The notes below the pieces were generated by a model, which did no database searches, was not told where the DNA came from, and was given only the letters and a program-made list of their open reading frames with translations. Position numbers and translations under genes: made by a program. Below are positions 14,785 through 23,368 of a DNA stretch of 64,000 nucleotides, piece after piece. Source of the DNA: Pseudomonadota bacterium (GTDB lineage Bacteria; Pseudomonadota; Alphaproteobacteria; Sphingomonadales; Sphingomonadaceae); NCBI GenBank assembly GCA_023394965.1, contig JAEWZX010000042.1, forward strand, positions 62,001 through 126,000, written 5' to 3'. Within the stretch, counting starts at the first letter, position 1. Every line of letters begins with the position of its first letter.

Positions 14785-16278
14785 ATGGCGATCAATTCAC
14801 TCATGGCGCTGGGCCGCGACACCCGGCTGAGAAGCGCTTTGCTTGCCGCCCCTGCGCTGTTCTGGGCAGTGCCGGGCGCAGCGCAGGAAAGCACTTCGCA
14901 GGAAAGAACGGCGGGTGGCAAAATCGAAGGTGCGGATGCCTTTGGACAGCCAAGGCCGCTCGATCCGGTTTTGCCATCCGAACAACCCGTAACAGCCGCT
15001 GCCGAAAGCGGGCCGGCGGAATCACCGGACGGGCTTTCGATAGATGGGCAGTTTCGCGTTCGGGGCGAGGCAATAGGTGGTCAATTCAGATCGTTCGGCC
15101 CTGATAGCGAAGAACTCGTACTCCTGCAGACGCGTGTCGACGCGCAATACAAGATGGGCGATCTTGTCTTGGGCGGAGAGATAATGGACGCGAGGGCCTA
15201 CAGCACCGCCGACAACAGCACACTGCGGCAAGCGGAGGTCAACGCGCTTGAGCCCTTGCAGTATTGGGCGCAGTACGATCTTGGCGATGGGCTTGGCGAG
15301 GGCACGAACACCACGCTGAAACTTGGGCAGCAACGCATGTTGCTCGGCTCTGCCCGTTTGATCAACAATCCGTTGTTTCGCAACACGGCAAACACGTATC
15401 TCGGTCTGCGCGGCGATATAAAGCGCGGCAACACGGACGGCCTGACAGCCTTCTACATGTTGCCGACCAGGATCCTCCCAGACGACATCGAAGGGTATTA
15501 CGACAACCGGATCGAAATCGATCGCAATGGTTTCGACCTCCAACTCGCTGGCGCATTCTATCATCGCAAGGTCGCGGATCTGAATCTCGAACTCTACGCT
15601 TATTACCTCGGCGAAGGAGACAGTCCCGATTTCCAGACGCGCAACCGAAGGCTCTGGACACCCGGCATGCGTATCTACCGCGAGCCGAAGCGCGGAAAGC
15701 TGGACTTTGAGCTTGAAGGAATTCTCCAGCGCGGAAAGGCGCGGCGTACGGCAGCGGCCACCGACCTCGTCGATCGCGATGTTCGCGCCTTTTATCTTTA
15801 TGGCGAACTCGGTTACCGGCTCGACAATGCGGTCGGCCCGCGTTTCGCGGTGTCCGCCACATACGGCTCGGGACAGGACGAGAGCGACAAAATTACGCGG
15901 TTCGACCAACTCTTCGGGGCCATCTTCCCCGACTACGCCCCGCCCGGCCTTTATGGCCCGACCACCCTGTCCAACGTCTCTTCGCTTGGCGTAGACGTGA
16001 TCTGGACACCGGGAAAGTGGACCATCTGGAACACTTTCCGCCGCCTGCGCGCGCCCGAGCCAAACGATGTGTTCGGGCGTACAGGAATTAGGAACGGTCC
16101 CAATGGCGAGGTGGGAGACCAGTTTTTCCTTCGCGCGCGTTATCCCCTATCCCCGAAAGTCCGTTTCGAAATCGGCGGCGCCTTGTTGCTCAAGGGTGAT
16201 TTCCTGAAAGAGGCGCCAAGCGTGATCAATGGGGATGACACGCGCTACATCTATTCCGATTTGACCTTCACATTCTGA
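14785..16278 (+). CDS. Alginate-export-family outer-membrane porin
   Basis: 497-aa protein with an export signal (SALLAAPALFWAVPGAAQ), a low-complexity linker, and then a beta-barrel with alternating hydrophobic strands (for example WAQYDLGDGL, TTLKLGQQRMLLGS, RNTANTYLGLRGD and FELEGILQRG). It ends in Phe (DLTFTF), as outer-membrane barrels do. The GQQR and LG..R features match the alginate_export (AlgE-like) domain; many such proteins are general or anion porins. GGAGG lies 12-13 nt before the ATG, a long spacing. Its place beside sulfur-oxidation-like genes suggests a role in substrate entry (inferred). Confidence 0.8.
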   Translation: MAINSLMALGRDTRLRSALLAAPALFWAVPGAAQESTSQERTAGGKIEGADAFGQPRPLDPVLPSEQPVTAAAESGPAESPDGLSIDGQFRVRGEAIGGQFRSFGPDSEELVLLQTRVDAQYKMGDLVLGGEIMDARAYSTADNSTLRQAEVNALEPLQYWAQYDLGDGLGEGTNTTLKLGQQRMLLGSARLINNPLFRNTANTYLGLRGDIKRGNTDGLTAFYMLPTRILPDDIEGYYDNRIEIDRNGFDLQLAGAFYHRKVADLNLELYAYYLGEGDSPDFQTRNRRLWTPGMRIYREPKRGKLDFELEGILQRGKARRTAAATDLVDRDVRAFYLYGELGYRLDNAVGPRFAVSATYGSGQDESDKITRFDQLFGAIFPDYAPPGLYGPTTLSNVSSLGVDVIWTPGKWTIWNTFRRLRAPEPNDVFGRTGIRNGPNGEVGDQFFLRARYPLSPKVRFEIGGALLLKGDFLKEAPSVINGDDTRYIYSDLTFTF

Positions 16279-16335
16279 CATGTGGCGGCATCAAAGCATA
16301 CGGGTTCTCGAACGACCTGCCGCGAAGTGCGGTAA

Positions 16336-16473
16336 TCATCGGGCTTGCATCGGGCCGGATCGAAACCGCTTTTCGATCAGCGCATCTACCGCCAACACTC
16401 GTAGCCCCGCCTGTCCGCCCTGGGCGCGACGTTCGGTGTCTATCTTCCAGAGTTCGCCGCACTTGCTGCGCAT
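16336..16473 (-). CDS. Possible small ORF (45 aa)
   Basis: ORF starting MRSKCGELWKIDTERR with a perfect GGAGG Shine-Dalgarno 6 nt before the ATG, in the 252-bp gap between the porin and DUF3422 genes, on the opposite strand. No family recognised. The start signal is the only support. Confidence 0.25.
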   Translation of the reverse strand: MRSKCGELWKIDTERRAQGGQAGLRVLAVDALIEKRFRSGPMQAR

Positions 16474-16530
16474 GCGATCCTCCAACTCGCTCGGTCATCG
16501 AACACAGGCGGCACAGCGGAGACAACGCGG

Positions 16531-17778
16531 ATGCAGCAGATGATCGAGGTTGATCCTGTTCGGCGGCAAGTGGTCGAAGAGATGCATCTGCGCCCCAGCC
16601 CGTCGGTCGATGCCCCGACCGCGATGGTTCAATTCCTTCTCCTGCAGACGCAGGGGGACACCCAGAGGCTCATTCGGCGGCTGGAGGGCGATGCGCAAGA
16701 CCGCAGGGCCACGCGCCATGGTCACTTTTCCTGCGACGGGATGGACTTTCTTTGGGAACGGCACAGCGAAGCATGCACGTTCACGGTGGTTGCACGCGTC
16801 AGCGGGGTCGGTGAACTATGCCGGCAACTCCTGCCGCTGCTCGACCCTATTCCGGGCCAGGTCCTGCGAGCCATCAAGATTGCCGTCGAGAATGACCCTG
16901 TACGCATTCGCAATCTGCAACAGGAATGGCAGCTCAACCGGTCGGAAACTGTGGCAGGGCAAATCGGCGACCTGCAATTCTGGTCAAATTTCCGGCTGAA
17001 CGAAGAAGACGGGTTCGGGCAGCTTCTGATCAAGCCCGGATCGATGGGACCCAACGAGACCGGTCGCGCGATCCAGCAGCTTCAGGAGCTGGGTAACTAC
17101 CGCAACCTCGCACTGCTCTCGCTTCCGTTGGTGCGCGAACGCGAAAGCGAGCTCGCGAGATTGGAAGAACGCGCGAGCGCGATAATCAACGAGTTGGCGG
17201 GCCCGACCGATGATCTGGAGATCCTCGACGAATTGATCATCGCGGCAGGAGAAGTCGCGCATCTGCGCGATGGAGTCTCCTTCAGGCTAAGCGCCACGAG
17301 GGCCTATGGCCAGATAGCCAGCGACCGCCTCGAGAGTCTCGGCGCGCGCACGCTCAACGATTTCCAATCCCTGACCGAATTCACCAATCGGCGCCTGTTG
17401 CCCGCCTTGCGGACATGCGAGAATTTTACCGCTCGGATAGGCGATCTCGCGCTGCGGATCGAACAAGCCACCGGCTTGTTGCGAGCACGCATAGAAACGC
17501 GGCTGAATGTCCAGAGTGGCGAACTCCTTCGCTCGCTCGGTGAAACCGCCAGCAACCAGCTGCGGCTGCAACATCTCGTCGAGGGACTGTCGGTATTTGC
17601 GGTGGGTTACTACGCGCTCGGCCTGCTGGGGTATCTCCTGGCGGCTGTTCCGATAGCCTGGATCGGGCCGCACAAAACCTTCCAAGCCTATCTTGTCATC
17701 CCGATCTTGATCATGATTGGACTATTTCTTCGCCGCCAACGCCGTAAAGATCCGATAGATAGGGAACCGGATGTGTGA
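16531..17778 (+). CDS. DUF3422 family membrane protein
   Basis: 415-aa protein. The N-terminus has the family motif DPVRRQVVEEMHLRPSPSV (usually HPLR..NELHARP), a middle region of long helices (LARLEERASAIINELAGPT) and two C-terminal membrane helices (about 350-370 and 380-400) before a basic tail. The function is unknown; it is predicted to be anchored in the inner membrane with a large cytoplasmic domain. Shine-Dalgarno GGAGA lies 9 nt upstream. It probably follows the porin as an independent unit, since no PmrA-like box was seen. Confidence 0.85.
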   Translation: MQQMIEVDPVRRQVVEEMHLRPSPSVDAPTAMVQFLLLQTQGDTQRLIRRLEGDAQDRRATRHGHFSCDGMDFLWERHSEACTFTVVARVSGVGELCRQLLPLLDPIPGQVLRAIKIAVENDPVRIRNLQQEWQLNRSETVAGQIGDLQFWSNFRLNEEDGFGQLLIKPGSMGPNETGRAIQQLQELGNYRNLALLSLPLVRERESELARLEERASAIINELAGPTDDLEILDELIIAAGEVAHLRDGVSFRLSATRAYGQIASDRLESLGARTLNDFQSLTEFTNRRLLPALRTCENFTARIGDLALRIEQATGLLRARIETRLNVQSGELLRSLGETASNQLRLQHLVEGLSVFAVGYYALGLLGYLLAAVPIAWIGPHKTFQAYLVIPILIMIGLFLRRQRRKDPIDREPDV

Positions 17779-17876
17779 AGTAGACGCCCCCAAACGTGCA
17801 TGGATGCAATTGGGAGTGAAATGCTCCCGTTCAAGAACTGCGAGACTTTCGGCCCTCACGTTTGATCAATTCAACG

Positions 17877-18065
17877 CTACCCCGCGATCTCAGTCATTCC
17901 TCGCTCCTTTGGGAGAGGCCGGAAGTGTTCATCCGCAATCGACAGCAAATGATAGGCGAATTGTGCGTTTTGCTGACTTTGGGAGAGCTGGCGCTCGTGG
18001 GCGCGGGGAACATCGTTGAAAGCGATCCAAAGGTTGACGCGAGGATGTTCAACCCAACTTTGCAA
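17877..18065 (-). CDS. Doubtful hypothetical ORF downstream of the ArsR-type gene
   Basis: 62-aa frame starting at TTG, overlapping the ArsR-type stop by 17 nt. The composition looks protein-like (LWIAFNDVPRAHERQL, NAQFAYHLLS), but there is no ribosome-binding site and no family I recognise. It may be the remnant of a decayed gene. The overlapping plus-strand frame at 17862-18113 looks less likely. Confidence 0.25.
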   Translation of the reverse strand: MQSWVEHPRVNLWIAFNDVPRAHERQLSQSQQNAQFAYHLLSIADEHFRPLPKERGMTEIAG

Positions 18066-18387
18066 AATTGGCTACGCCAGGTGCTGGCTGGCGCAATTGG
18101 CGTATCGGTCTAGCGGACAAGCCGCCAAGTTCGCCTGCGGCATCGACAACCTTCGCAAGCCGTCCATCATCGATCCGGTAATAGACGAGCTTGGCGTCCT
18201 TCCGGGTCTTCACGAGGCCCGCGTTACGAAGAACCGCCAATTGCTGTGATAGCGTAGGCTGCCCAATCTGCGCTGCGTCGTCGATCTCTCCGACATTGCG
18301 CTCCGTGCCCGTGAGGGCCTGCATGATCCGCAAGCGCACGGGATGAGCGAGAGCCTTCAAGGCATCGACCAGCTCTTCGTCGGTCAC
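18049..18387 (-). CDS. ArsR-family transcriptional repressor without cysteines (BigR/SqrR-like position)
   Basis: 112-aa winged-helix regulator: LKALAHPVRLRIMQAL, recognition helix GQPTLSQQLAVLRNAGLV and wing KDAKLVYYRI. The GTG at 18387 forms a GTGA overlap with the peroxiredoxin stop and has GAGGG 8 nt upstream; an ATG at 18423 is the alternative. Gene context matches the BigR/SqrR (per)sulfide operons, yet the protein has no Cys at all, so the dithiol/polysulfide switch of BigR and SqrR is impossible. It probably binds the palindrome at 19092-19104. Confidence 0.85.
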   Translation of the reverse strand: MTDEELVDALKALAHPVRLRIMQALTGTERNVGEIDDAAQIGQPTLSQQLAVLRNAGLVKTRKDAKLVYYRIDDGRLAKVVDAAGELGGLSARPIRQLRQPAPGVANFAKLG

Positions 18388-19052
18388 TTGCGAGTCCCTC
18401 GCTTGGTTTCCTTCATGAACCAATCGGTTTGGCTCTTGGCAGAGAAAACAGTGTCGAGCGACGCGTCGGGCTGCGCCAACATGGCTTCCCCCGGAGCCCA
18501 GTTCGCAGGGGCGAGAACAGGCCCGTCATCGACTGCTTGAAGAGCATCGAGTGTCCTTAGCATTTCGGGCGTCGAACGGCCCACATTCGCAGGATAGCAG
18601 GTCATCGCGCGGATAACGCCGGTTGGATCGATGAAGAACGTCGTACGGACTGTCGCACTGTCGCTGTCGTTCGGCGCCACCATACCGTAGGCGCGCCCGA
18701 TCACGAGCGTCGGATCCTCAACGATCGGAAAGCGCACCTCGATGTCGTAGCGATCGCGGATCAGCCGCAGCCAGGCAAAATGCGAAAACAGGCTATCGAC
18801 GGAGAGCGCCATGAGCGCACAGTCGCGCTGCTCGAACTCGCTGGCCGATTGGGCCAGTGCGACAAACTCGGTCGTGCACACAGGCGTGAAGTCCGCAGGG
18901 TGCGAGAATAGGATCAGCCACCGCCCCCGGTAATCCGAAAGGCGGACATCCCCTGCCGTGCTGCGCGCGGAAAAGTCCGGGGCGACATCTCCGATACGCA
19001 GTCCGGCGCACGGCGCCTGTCGTTCGGCATCGGCTTCGATCATCTCGGTCAT
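18384..19052 (-). CDS. 1-Cys peroxiredoxin (Prx6/AhpC-TSA family)
   Basis: 222-aa cytosolic thiol peroxidase that reduces peroxides. Peroxidatic Cys59 lies in HPADFTPVCTTEF, followed by the Prx6-type C-terminal domain (CYPANVGRSTPEMLRTLDAL). The ATG at 19052 (MTEMIEAD) has AAGG 5 nt upstream; a longer frame from 19091 begins inside the operator. It is the first gene of a two-gene unit with the ArsR-type regulator, divergent from the persulfide dioxygenase operon. A paralogue lies at 26.3 kb. Confidence 0.92.
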   Translation of the reverse strand: MTEMIEADAERQAPCAGLRIGDVAPDFSARSTAGDVRLSDYRGRWLILFSHPADFTPVCTTEFVALAQSASEFEQRDCALMALSVDSLFSHFAWLRLIRDRYDIEVRFPIVEDPTLVIGRAYGMVAPNDSDSATVRTTFFIDPTGVIRAMTCYPANVGRSTPEMLRTLDALQAVDDGPVLAPANWAPGEAMLAQPDASLDTVFSAKSQTDWFMKETKRGTRK

Positions 19053-19087
19053 CGAACCTTCATACCACTTGACAGCCGAATAGCAAC

Positions 19088-19106
19088 ACATATAAACAGT
19101 TTATGT
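19088..19106. promoter_or_regulatory. Palindromic operator in the divergent promoter
   Basis: ATAAAC-A-GTTTAT (19092-19104), extended by ACA/TGT. This AT-rich dyad sits between the peroxiredoxin-arsR unit and the MBL operon. It is typical of ArsR-family operators and is therefore a candidate autoregulatory site controlling both directions. Confidence 0.6.
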
Positions 19107-19126
19107 AAATGTAAGGAGATCAAGCC

Positions 19127-20056
19127 ATGGCTGACGATCAAAACCTCAGCAGCGCCGCCGCCCAGATCGAGCGTGCTCAAGCCGATAAGTGCCTCCGCCC
19201 TTCTATTGCGGGTTTTTTCGACGAGGCGACGAATACGGTTTCGTATGTCGTCCACGACCCCAAGACAGACGAAGCGGCTATTATCGACTCGGTTCTGGAC
19301 TTCGAAGCAGCGTCTGGCCGGACCTCGAACGGCTCGGCCGATCGCATCATCGAGTATGTCACTTCTAATAATCTGAAAGTGACATGGCTTATTGAGACGC
19401 ACGCGCATGCGGATCACATCTCGGCAGCTCCATATCTGCAGGAACGGCTGGGCGGTAAGCTGGCTATAGGACGCGACATCATCCGCGTGCAGGAGGTGTT
19501 CGGCAAGCTCTTCAATGCGGGCACCGATTTCGAACGCGACGGATCGCAGTTCGACAAGCTGTTCGAGGACGGCGAAACCTTCAAAGTCGGCAAGTTGGAA
19601 GGCATCGCCCTCCATGTTCCCGGTCACACCCCTGCCGATATGGCCTTCATCATCGGCGATGCCGCATTCGTGGGCGACACGATTTTCATGCCCGATTTCG
19701 GGACCGCCCGGGCTGACTTCCCCGGTGGCGATGCGCACCAGCTCTATCGGTCCATCCGCCGACTGCTCTCGCTCCCGGACGAAACCCGACTGTTCCTGTG
19801 CCACGATTACAAGGCGCCGGGCCGCGACGAATACGCCTGGGAGACCACCGTCAAACAACAGCGCGAGGAGAACGTGCATGTGAAGGACGGGGTGAGCGAG
19901 GAAGATTTCGTGGAGATGCGGACAACCCGAGACAAGACGCTCGCGATGCCAAACCTGATCATGCCCTCGGTGCAGGTCAACATCCGCGGCGGTCGTTTGC
20001 CCGACCCCGAAGACAACGGCGTCAGTTACATCAAGATTCCTGTGAACGCCGTATGA
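19127..20056 (+). CDS. MBL-fold persulfide dioxygenase-like enzyme (ETHE1/Blh family)
   Basis: 309-aa non-haem iron metallo-beta-lactamase-fold protein. It has the motifs THAHADH (91-97), HVPGHTPADMAF, FVGDTIFMPDFGTARADFP and LCHDYKAPG expected of persulfide dioxygenases, which oxidise glutathione persulfide to sulfite. The BigR-regulated Blh proteins are the closest context match; there a DUF442 domain is fused, while here DUF442 is a separate gene at 20915. Shine-Dalgarno AAGGAGAT lies 7 nt upstream. First gene of the rightward sulfide operon. Confidence 0.9.
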   Translation: MADDQNLSSAAAQIERAQADKCLRPSIAGFFDEATNTVSYVVHDPKTDEAAIIDSVLDFEAASGRTSNGSADRIIEYVTSNNLKVTWLIETHAHADHISAAPYLQERLGGKLAIGRDIIRVQEVFGKLFNAGTDFERDGSQFDKLFEDGETFKVGKLEGIALHVPGHTPADMAFIIGDAAFVGDTIFMPDFGTARADFPGGDAHQLYRSIRRLLSLPDETRLFLCHDYKAPGRDEYAWETTVKQQREENVHVKDGVSEEDFVEMRTTRDKTLAMPNLIMPSVQVNIRGGRLPDPEDNGVSYIKIPVNAV

Positions 20057-20499
20057 CGCTCCCCGGTTTCCCTGAAGCTGCGCCGCTCGCCGGCCTGGCG
20101 GGCGGCGTCCTGATCGGCCTCGCAGCGGCAGTCATGCTGCTGGGTCTTGGCCGGATCGCTGGGGTTTCCGGCCTTGCCGCAAAGGCCGTGGGACTAGGCG
20201 GCAGCGGCATAGCCAGGAGCGGCGCATGGATGTTTGTGATCGGATTGCCGCTCGGTGCACTCATCGTTGTGCTTGCATCGGGCGGGCTCGAAGCCAGCTT
20301 CGCGAGCCCCGTAACGCTCGCGATAGCTGGACTGGTAGTCGGCATCGGAACGCGGCTCGGCAGCGGGTGCACCAGTGGGCACGGGGTTTGCGGCGTGAGC
20401 CGTTTGTCTGGTCGCTCGATCGTCGCCACGCTTACTTTCATGGCTACCGGCATTGCGACGGTCGCGATCATGAACGCTCTCGGGCTGGAGGTGTTGTGA
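20053..20499 (+). CDS. YeeE/YedE family membrane protein (PmpA-like)
   Basis: 148-aa membrane protein with four hydrophobic segments, the YeeE motif GTRLGSGCTSGHGVCGVSRL (sulfur-binding cysteines) and FMATGIATV. YeeE proteins import thiosulfate; the split PmpA/PmpB pairs of BigR-type operons are thought to move sulfur compounds. The ATG overlaps the preceding stop by 4 nt and is coupled to the next gene, which encodes the second half. Confidence 0.9.
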   Translation: MTLPGFPEAAPLAGLAGGVLIGLAAAVMLLGLGRIAGVSGLAAKAVGLGGSGIARSGAWMFVIGLPLGALIVVLASGGLEASFASPVTLAIAGLVVGIGTRLGSGCTSGHGVCGVSRLSGRSIVATLTFMATGIATVAIMNALGLEVL

Positions 20500-20918
20500 T
20501 GCGGACCGCTCTCACCTCGCTCGTCTCCGGCGTCCTATTCGGCGCTGGCCTTGCTCTTGGCGGCATGACCGACCCTGCGCGAGTGCGCGGCTTCCTCGAC
20601 ATCTTCGGTGCCTGGGATCCCACGCTGGCCTTCGTGATGGGCGGAGCCGTGATCGTCATGGCGATCGCCTGGCGCATCGTGCCGCGCCTGGCCGAGCCGA
20701 TCTTCGCGGGCGAGTTCCATCTGCCGACCAAATCCGATCTTACCCCTCGCCTTATCGGCGGAGCAGCCCTGTTCGGAATTGGCTGGGGGATTGCAGGGCT
20801 GTGTCCAGGGCCGGGTATCGCCGCGCTCGTCATCGAACCTGCAGCGGCCGCGATTTTCGTCGTCGCCATGCTCGCCGGCATGGCTGTTGTCCGGCTTTTC
20901 GAAGGGGCATCATCATGA
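20499..20918 (+). CDS. YeeE/YedE family membrane protein, second half (DUF6691, PmpB-like)
   Basis: 139-aa partner of the preceding protein: GLALGGMTDPARVRGFLDIF and GWGIAGLCPGPGIAAL, with the conserved Cys in the latter, and four hydrophobic segments. Together the pair makes one YeeE-like channel. It overlaps the upstream gene by 1 nt and the downstream gene by 4 nt. Confidence 0.9.
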   Translation: MRTALTSLVSGVLFGAGLALGGMTDPARVRGFLDIFGAWDPTLAFVMGGAVIVMAIAWRIVPRLAEPIFAGEFHLPTKSDLTPRLIGGAALFGIGWGIAGLCPGPGIAALVIEPAAAAIFVVAMLAGMAVVRLFEGASS

Positions 20919-21328
20919 AGCTCGCCAGTGTAAGCGACACCTTCGCTGTCTCCCCTCAGCTGGAGCCGAACGACATGCGCGGACTTGCCGATGCGGGATT
21001 CGGCACGGTGATCTGCAACAGGCCGGATGGCGAAGAGCCAAGCCAGCCAACCGTCGCATCGATGCGACAAGCTGCCGAAGCGGCCGGGTTGGCCTTCCAT
21101 CATATTCCGGTCTCTGGAGGCGAGTTTCCCCCGGTTGCGATCAAGTCCTTCGCCAAGGTCCGCGAAGAAGCGGACGGCAAGGTGCTTGCCTTTTGCCGGA
21201 CCGGGACGCGCTCCATCAAGCTCGATGCACTCGCCAACGTCGAGCACGTATCCGCCGCCGAGCGCATCGAGCGCGCAGAGCGAGCCGGCTACGATTTGTC
21301 CGGCTTGCGCGACTGGCTTGGCGAATAA
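20915..21328 (+). CDS. TIGR01244/DUF442 family sulfurtransferase-like protein
   Basis: 137-aa protein with a dual-specificity-phosphatase-like fold and catalytic loop AFCRTGTRSI (C-x5-R). Related domains are fused to the MBL enzyme in Blh proteins and to SQR-linked proteins, where they are thought to move sulfane sulfur rather than phosphate. The separate gene in the same operon as the MBL enzyme supports that role. The ATG at 20915 overlaps the previous stop. Confidence 0.88.
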   Translation: MKLASVSDTFAVSPQLEPNDMRGLADAGFGTVICNRPDGEEPSQPTVASMRQAAEAAGLAFHHIPVSGGEFPPVAIKSFAKVREEADGKVLAFCRTGTRSIKLDALANVEHVSAAERIERAERAGYDLSGLRDWLGE

Positions 21329-21352
21329 CGAAAAGATATTGGAGAGTTTGTC

Positions 21353-22585
21353 ATGGCCCGAAGCCTGAAACATGAAGTCGTCATCATCGGCGGAGGGTCA
21401 GCGGGGATTGCGACTGCATCCTCAATGCTAAAGCGGCGCCCCTCGCTCGATATCGCAGTCGTCGAGCCGAGCGAGGACCATTATTATCAGCCCGGCTGGA
21501 CGATGGTCGGCGGCGGCGTCTTCGAAGCTTCCGCCACCAGACGCAGCACGGCGAGCGTGATGCCGAAACAGGCCACCTGGTTGAAAATGGCGGCGGCGTC
21601 TTTCCAGCCCGATAACAATCAGGTCACGCTCAGCGATGGCACTACGATCACCTACCGCGTTCTGATTGTCGCTCCGGGCATCCGACTTGCCTGGGAAAAG
21701 ATTGACGGGCTGGAAGAAACACTCGGTAAGAACGGCGTTACCTCCAACTATCGCTACGATCTGGCTCCCTACACATGGGAGCTTGTGCGCAACCTGACAT
21801 CGGGGCGGGCAATCTTCAGTCAGCCGCCGATGCCCATCAAGTGTGCAGGTGCGCCGCAGAAGGCAATGTATCTGTCATGCGATGCCTGGCTGGAGCGCGG
21901 CGTTCTCGGCAATATCGACGTTGAATTTCGCAATGCCGGTGGCGTCCTGTTCGGGGTGAAAGAATACGTCCCGGCGCTGATGGAATATGTCGAAAAATAT
22001 GGGATCGATTTGAAGCTCAACCAGACGCTTGTCGCGGTCGATGGCCCCGGCAAGCAGGCCGTCTTCAAAAACGAAGCTGGCGAAGAAACAGTCGAGTTCG
22101 ACATGCTCCATGCGGTTCCACCGCAGGTCGCACCGCAATTCGTTGCCGACAGCCCTCTCGCGAATGCTGAAAGCGGCTTTGTCGATGTCGACAAGTTCAC
22201 GCTCCAGCACGTCCGCTATCCCAACGTCTTCGGTCTCGGCGATGCGGGATCTACTCCCAACGCCAAGACGATGGCGGCTGCGCGTAAGCAAGCCCCCATC
22301 GTCGCGGTCAATGCGCTTGCCCAGCTCGATGCGAAGCAGCCTGTGGCCGATTACGATGGCTACGGCTCCTGCCCGCTGACCGTGGAACGCGGCAAGATCG
22401 TGCTGGCCGAATTCGGATATGACGGGAAGCTCCTGCCGAGCTTCCCGAAATGGGTGATCGACGGCACGAAGCCGCGCAAGCTCAGCTGGCTTCTAAAATC
22501 CGAAGCGCTGCCATGGATCTACTGGAATGGCATGCTCAGGGGCCACGAGTGGCTGGCCAAGCCGCATGCCAAGAAGGCAGCGTAA
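21353..22585 (+). CDS. sqr: Sulfide:quinone oxidoreductase, type II-like
   Basis: 410-aa FAD flavoprotein at the membrane that oxidises sulfide and reduces quinone. Features: N-terminal Rossmann motif VVIIGGGSAGIA, YYQPGWTMVGGG, redox Cys164 in IKCAGAPQKAMYL, Cys340 in YDGYGSCPLTV, and second nucleotide motif NVFGLGDAGSTPNAKT. The Cys pattern matches type II (SQOR-like) enzymes. GGAGAG lies upstream of the ATG. The quinol it makes can be oxidised by the cytochrome bd encoded 1 kb downstream. Confidence 0.95.
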   Translation: MARSLKHEVVIIGGGSAGIATASSMLKRRPSLDIAVVEPSEDHYYQPGWTMVGGGVFEASATRRSTASVMPKQATWLKMAAASFQPDNNQVTLSDGTTITYRVLIVAPGIRLAWEKIDGLEETLGKNGVTSNYRYDLAPYTWELVRNLTSGRAIFSQPPMPIKCAGAPQKAMYLSCDAWLERGVLGNIDVEFRNAGGVLFGVKEYVPALMEYVEKYGIDLKLNQTLVAVDGPGKQAVFKNEAGEETVEFDMLHAVPPQVAPQFVADSPLANAESGFVDVDKFTLQHVRYPNVFGLGDAGSTPNAKTMAAARKQAPIVAVNALAQLDAKQPVADYDGYGSCPLTVERGKIVLAEFGYDGKLLPSFPKWVIDGTKPRKLSWLLKSEALPWIYWNGMLRGHEWLAKPHAKKAA

Positions 22586-22591
22586 CGAGAC

Positions 22592-23368
22592 ATGGTCGAC
22601 GCTTTGCATTTGGGACTTGGCGCACTGTCTGGCGCGCTTGTTGGGTTTACGCTTGGCCTGGTAGGCGGTGGGGGCTCAATCCTTGCCGTTCCACTGATGG
22701 TCTATCTCGTTGGGGTCGAAAGCCCTCATATCGCCATAGGCACGAGCGCGCTGGCTGTCGCTGCCAACGCCGCTACCGGGTTGCTGCAGCACGCCCGCGA
22801 CCTGAATGTGCGCTGGCGCTGCGGCTTCATGTATGCAGGCGCAGGCATCGTCGGCGCGTTGGCTGGATCGACACTGGGGAAGAACTTCGACGGCCAGAAG
22901 CTGCTGTTCCTGTTCGCTCTCCTGATGATCGTGGTCGGCGCGCTCATGCTCCGCAGCCGCAAGGCGGAAGGCACGCCGGGGGCTGCGTGCAATCGCCGCA
23001 ACGCGCCCAAGGTTCTAGGATATGGGCTGGGCACAGGCGCTTTCAGCGGATTCTTCGGCATTGGCGGTGGCTTCCTGATCGTTCCGGGCCTGATTGCCTC
23101 GACCGATATGGTCATGATCAACGCAGTCGGCACGAGCCTGATCGCCGTCACGGCATTCGGGCTCACCACCGCGGCGAACTATGCGCTGTCCGGGCTAGTC
23201 GATTGGGCGTTGGCAGCTGTCTTCATCCTCGGCGGTATCGGTGGAGGATATTTTGGAACGCGGCTGGCGAAAAGATTGTCGGGCGGCGGCCAACTCAAGA
23301 CAGTGTTTGCTGGCCTGATATTCGTCGTCGCGCTCTACATGCTCTGGAAGAGTTGGAACGCGCTGTGA
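22592..23368 (+). CDS. Sulfite exporter TauE/SafE family protein
   Basis: 258-aa polytopic membrane protein with two glycine-rich repeats typical of TauE (GALVGFTLGLVGGGGSILAV and FSGFFGIGGGFLIVPGL). It is expected to export sulfite or related anions produced by persulfide oxidation. It starts 6 bp after SQR with no strong Shine-Dalgarno, suggesting translational coupling. Confidence 0.93.
   Translation: MVDALHLGLGALSGALVGFTLGLVGGGGSILAVPLMVYLVGVESPHIAIGTSALAVAANAATGLLQHARDLNVRWRCGFMYAGAGIVGALAGSTLGKNFDGQKLLFLFALLMIVVGALMLRSRKAEGTPGAACNRRNAPKVLGYGLGTGAFSGFFGIGGGFLIVPGLIASTDMVMINAVGTSLIAVTAFGLTTAANYALSGLVDWALAAVFILGGIGGGYFGTRLAKRLSGGGQLKTVFAGLIFVVALYMLWKSWNAL

Noticed and set aside
17862..18113. 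83-codon plus-strand frame downstream of DUF3422
   Set aside because: TTG start without ribosome-binding site, and it overlaps the ArsR-type gene end.
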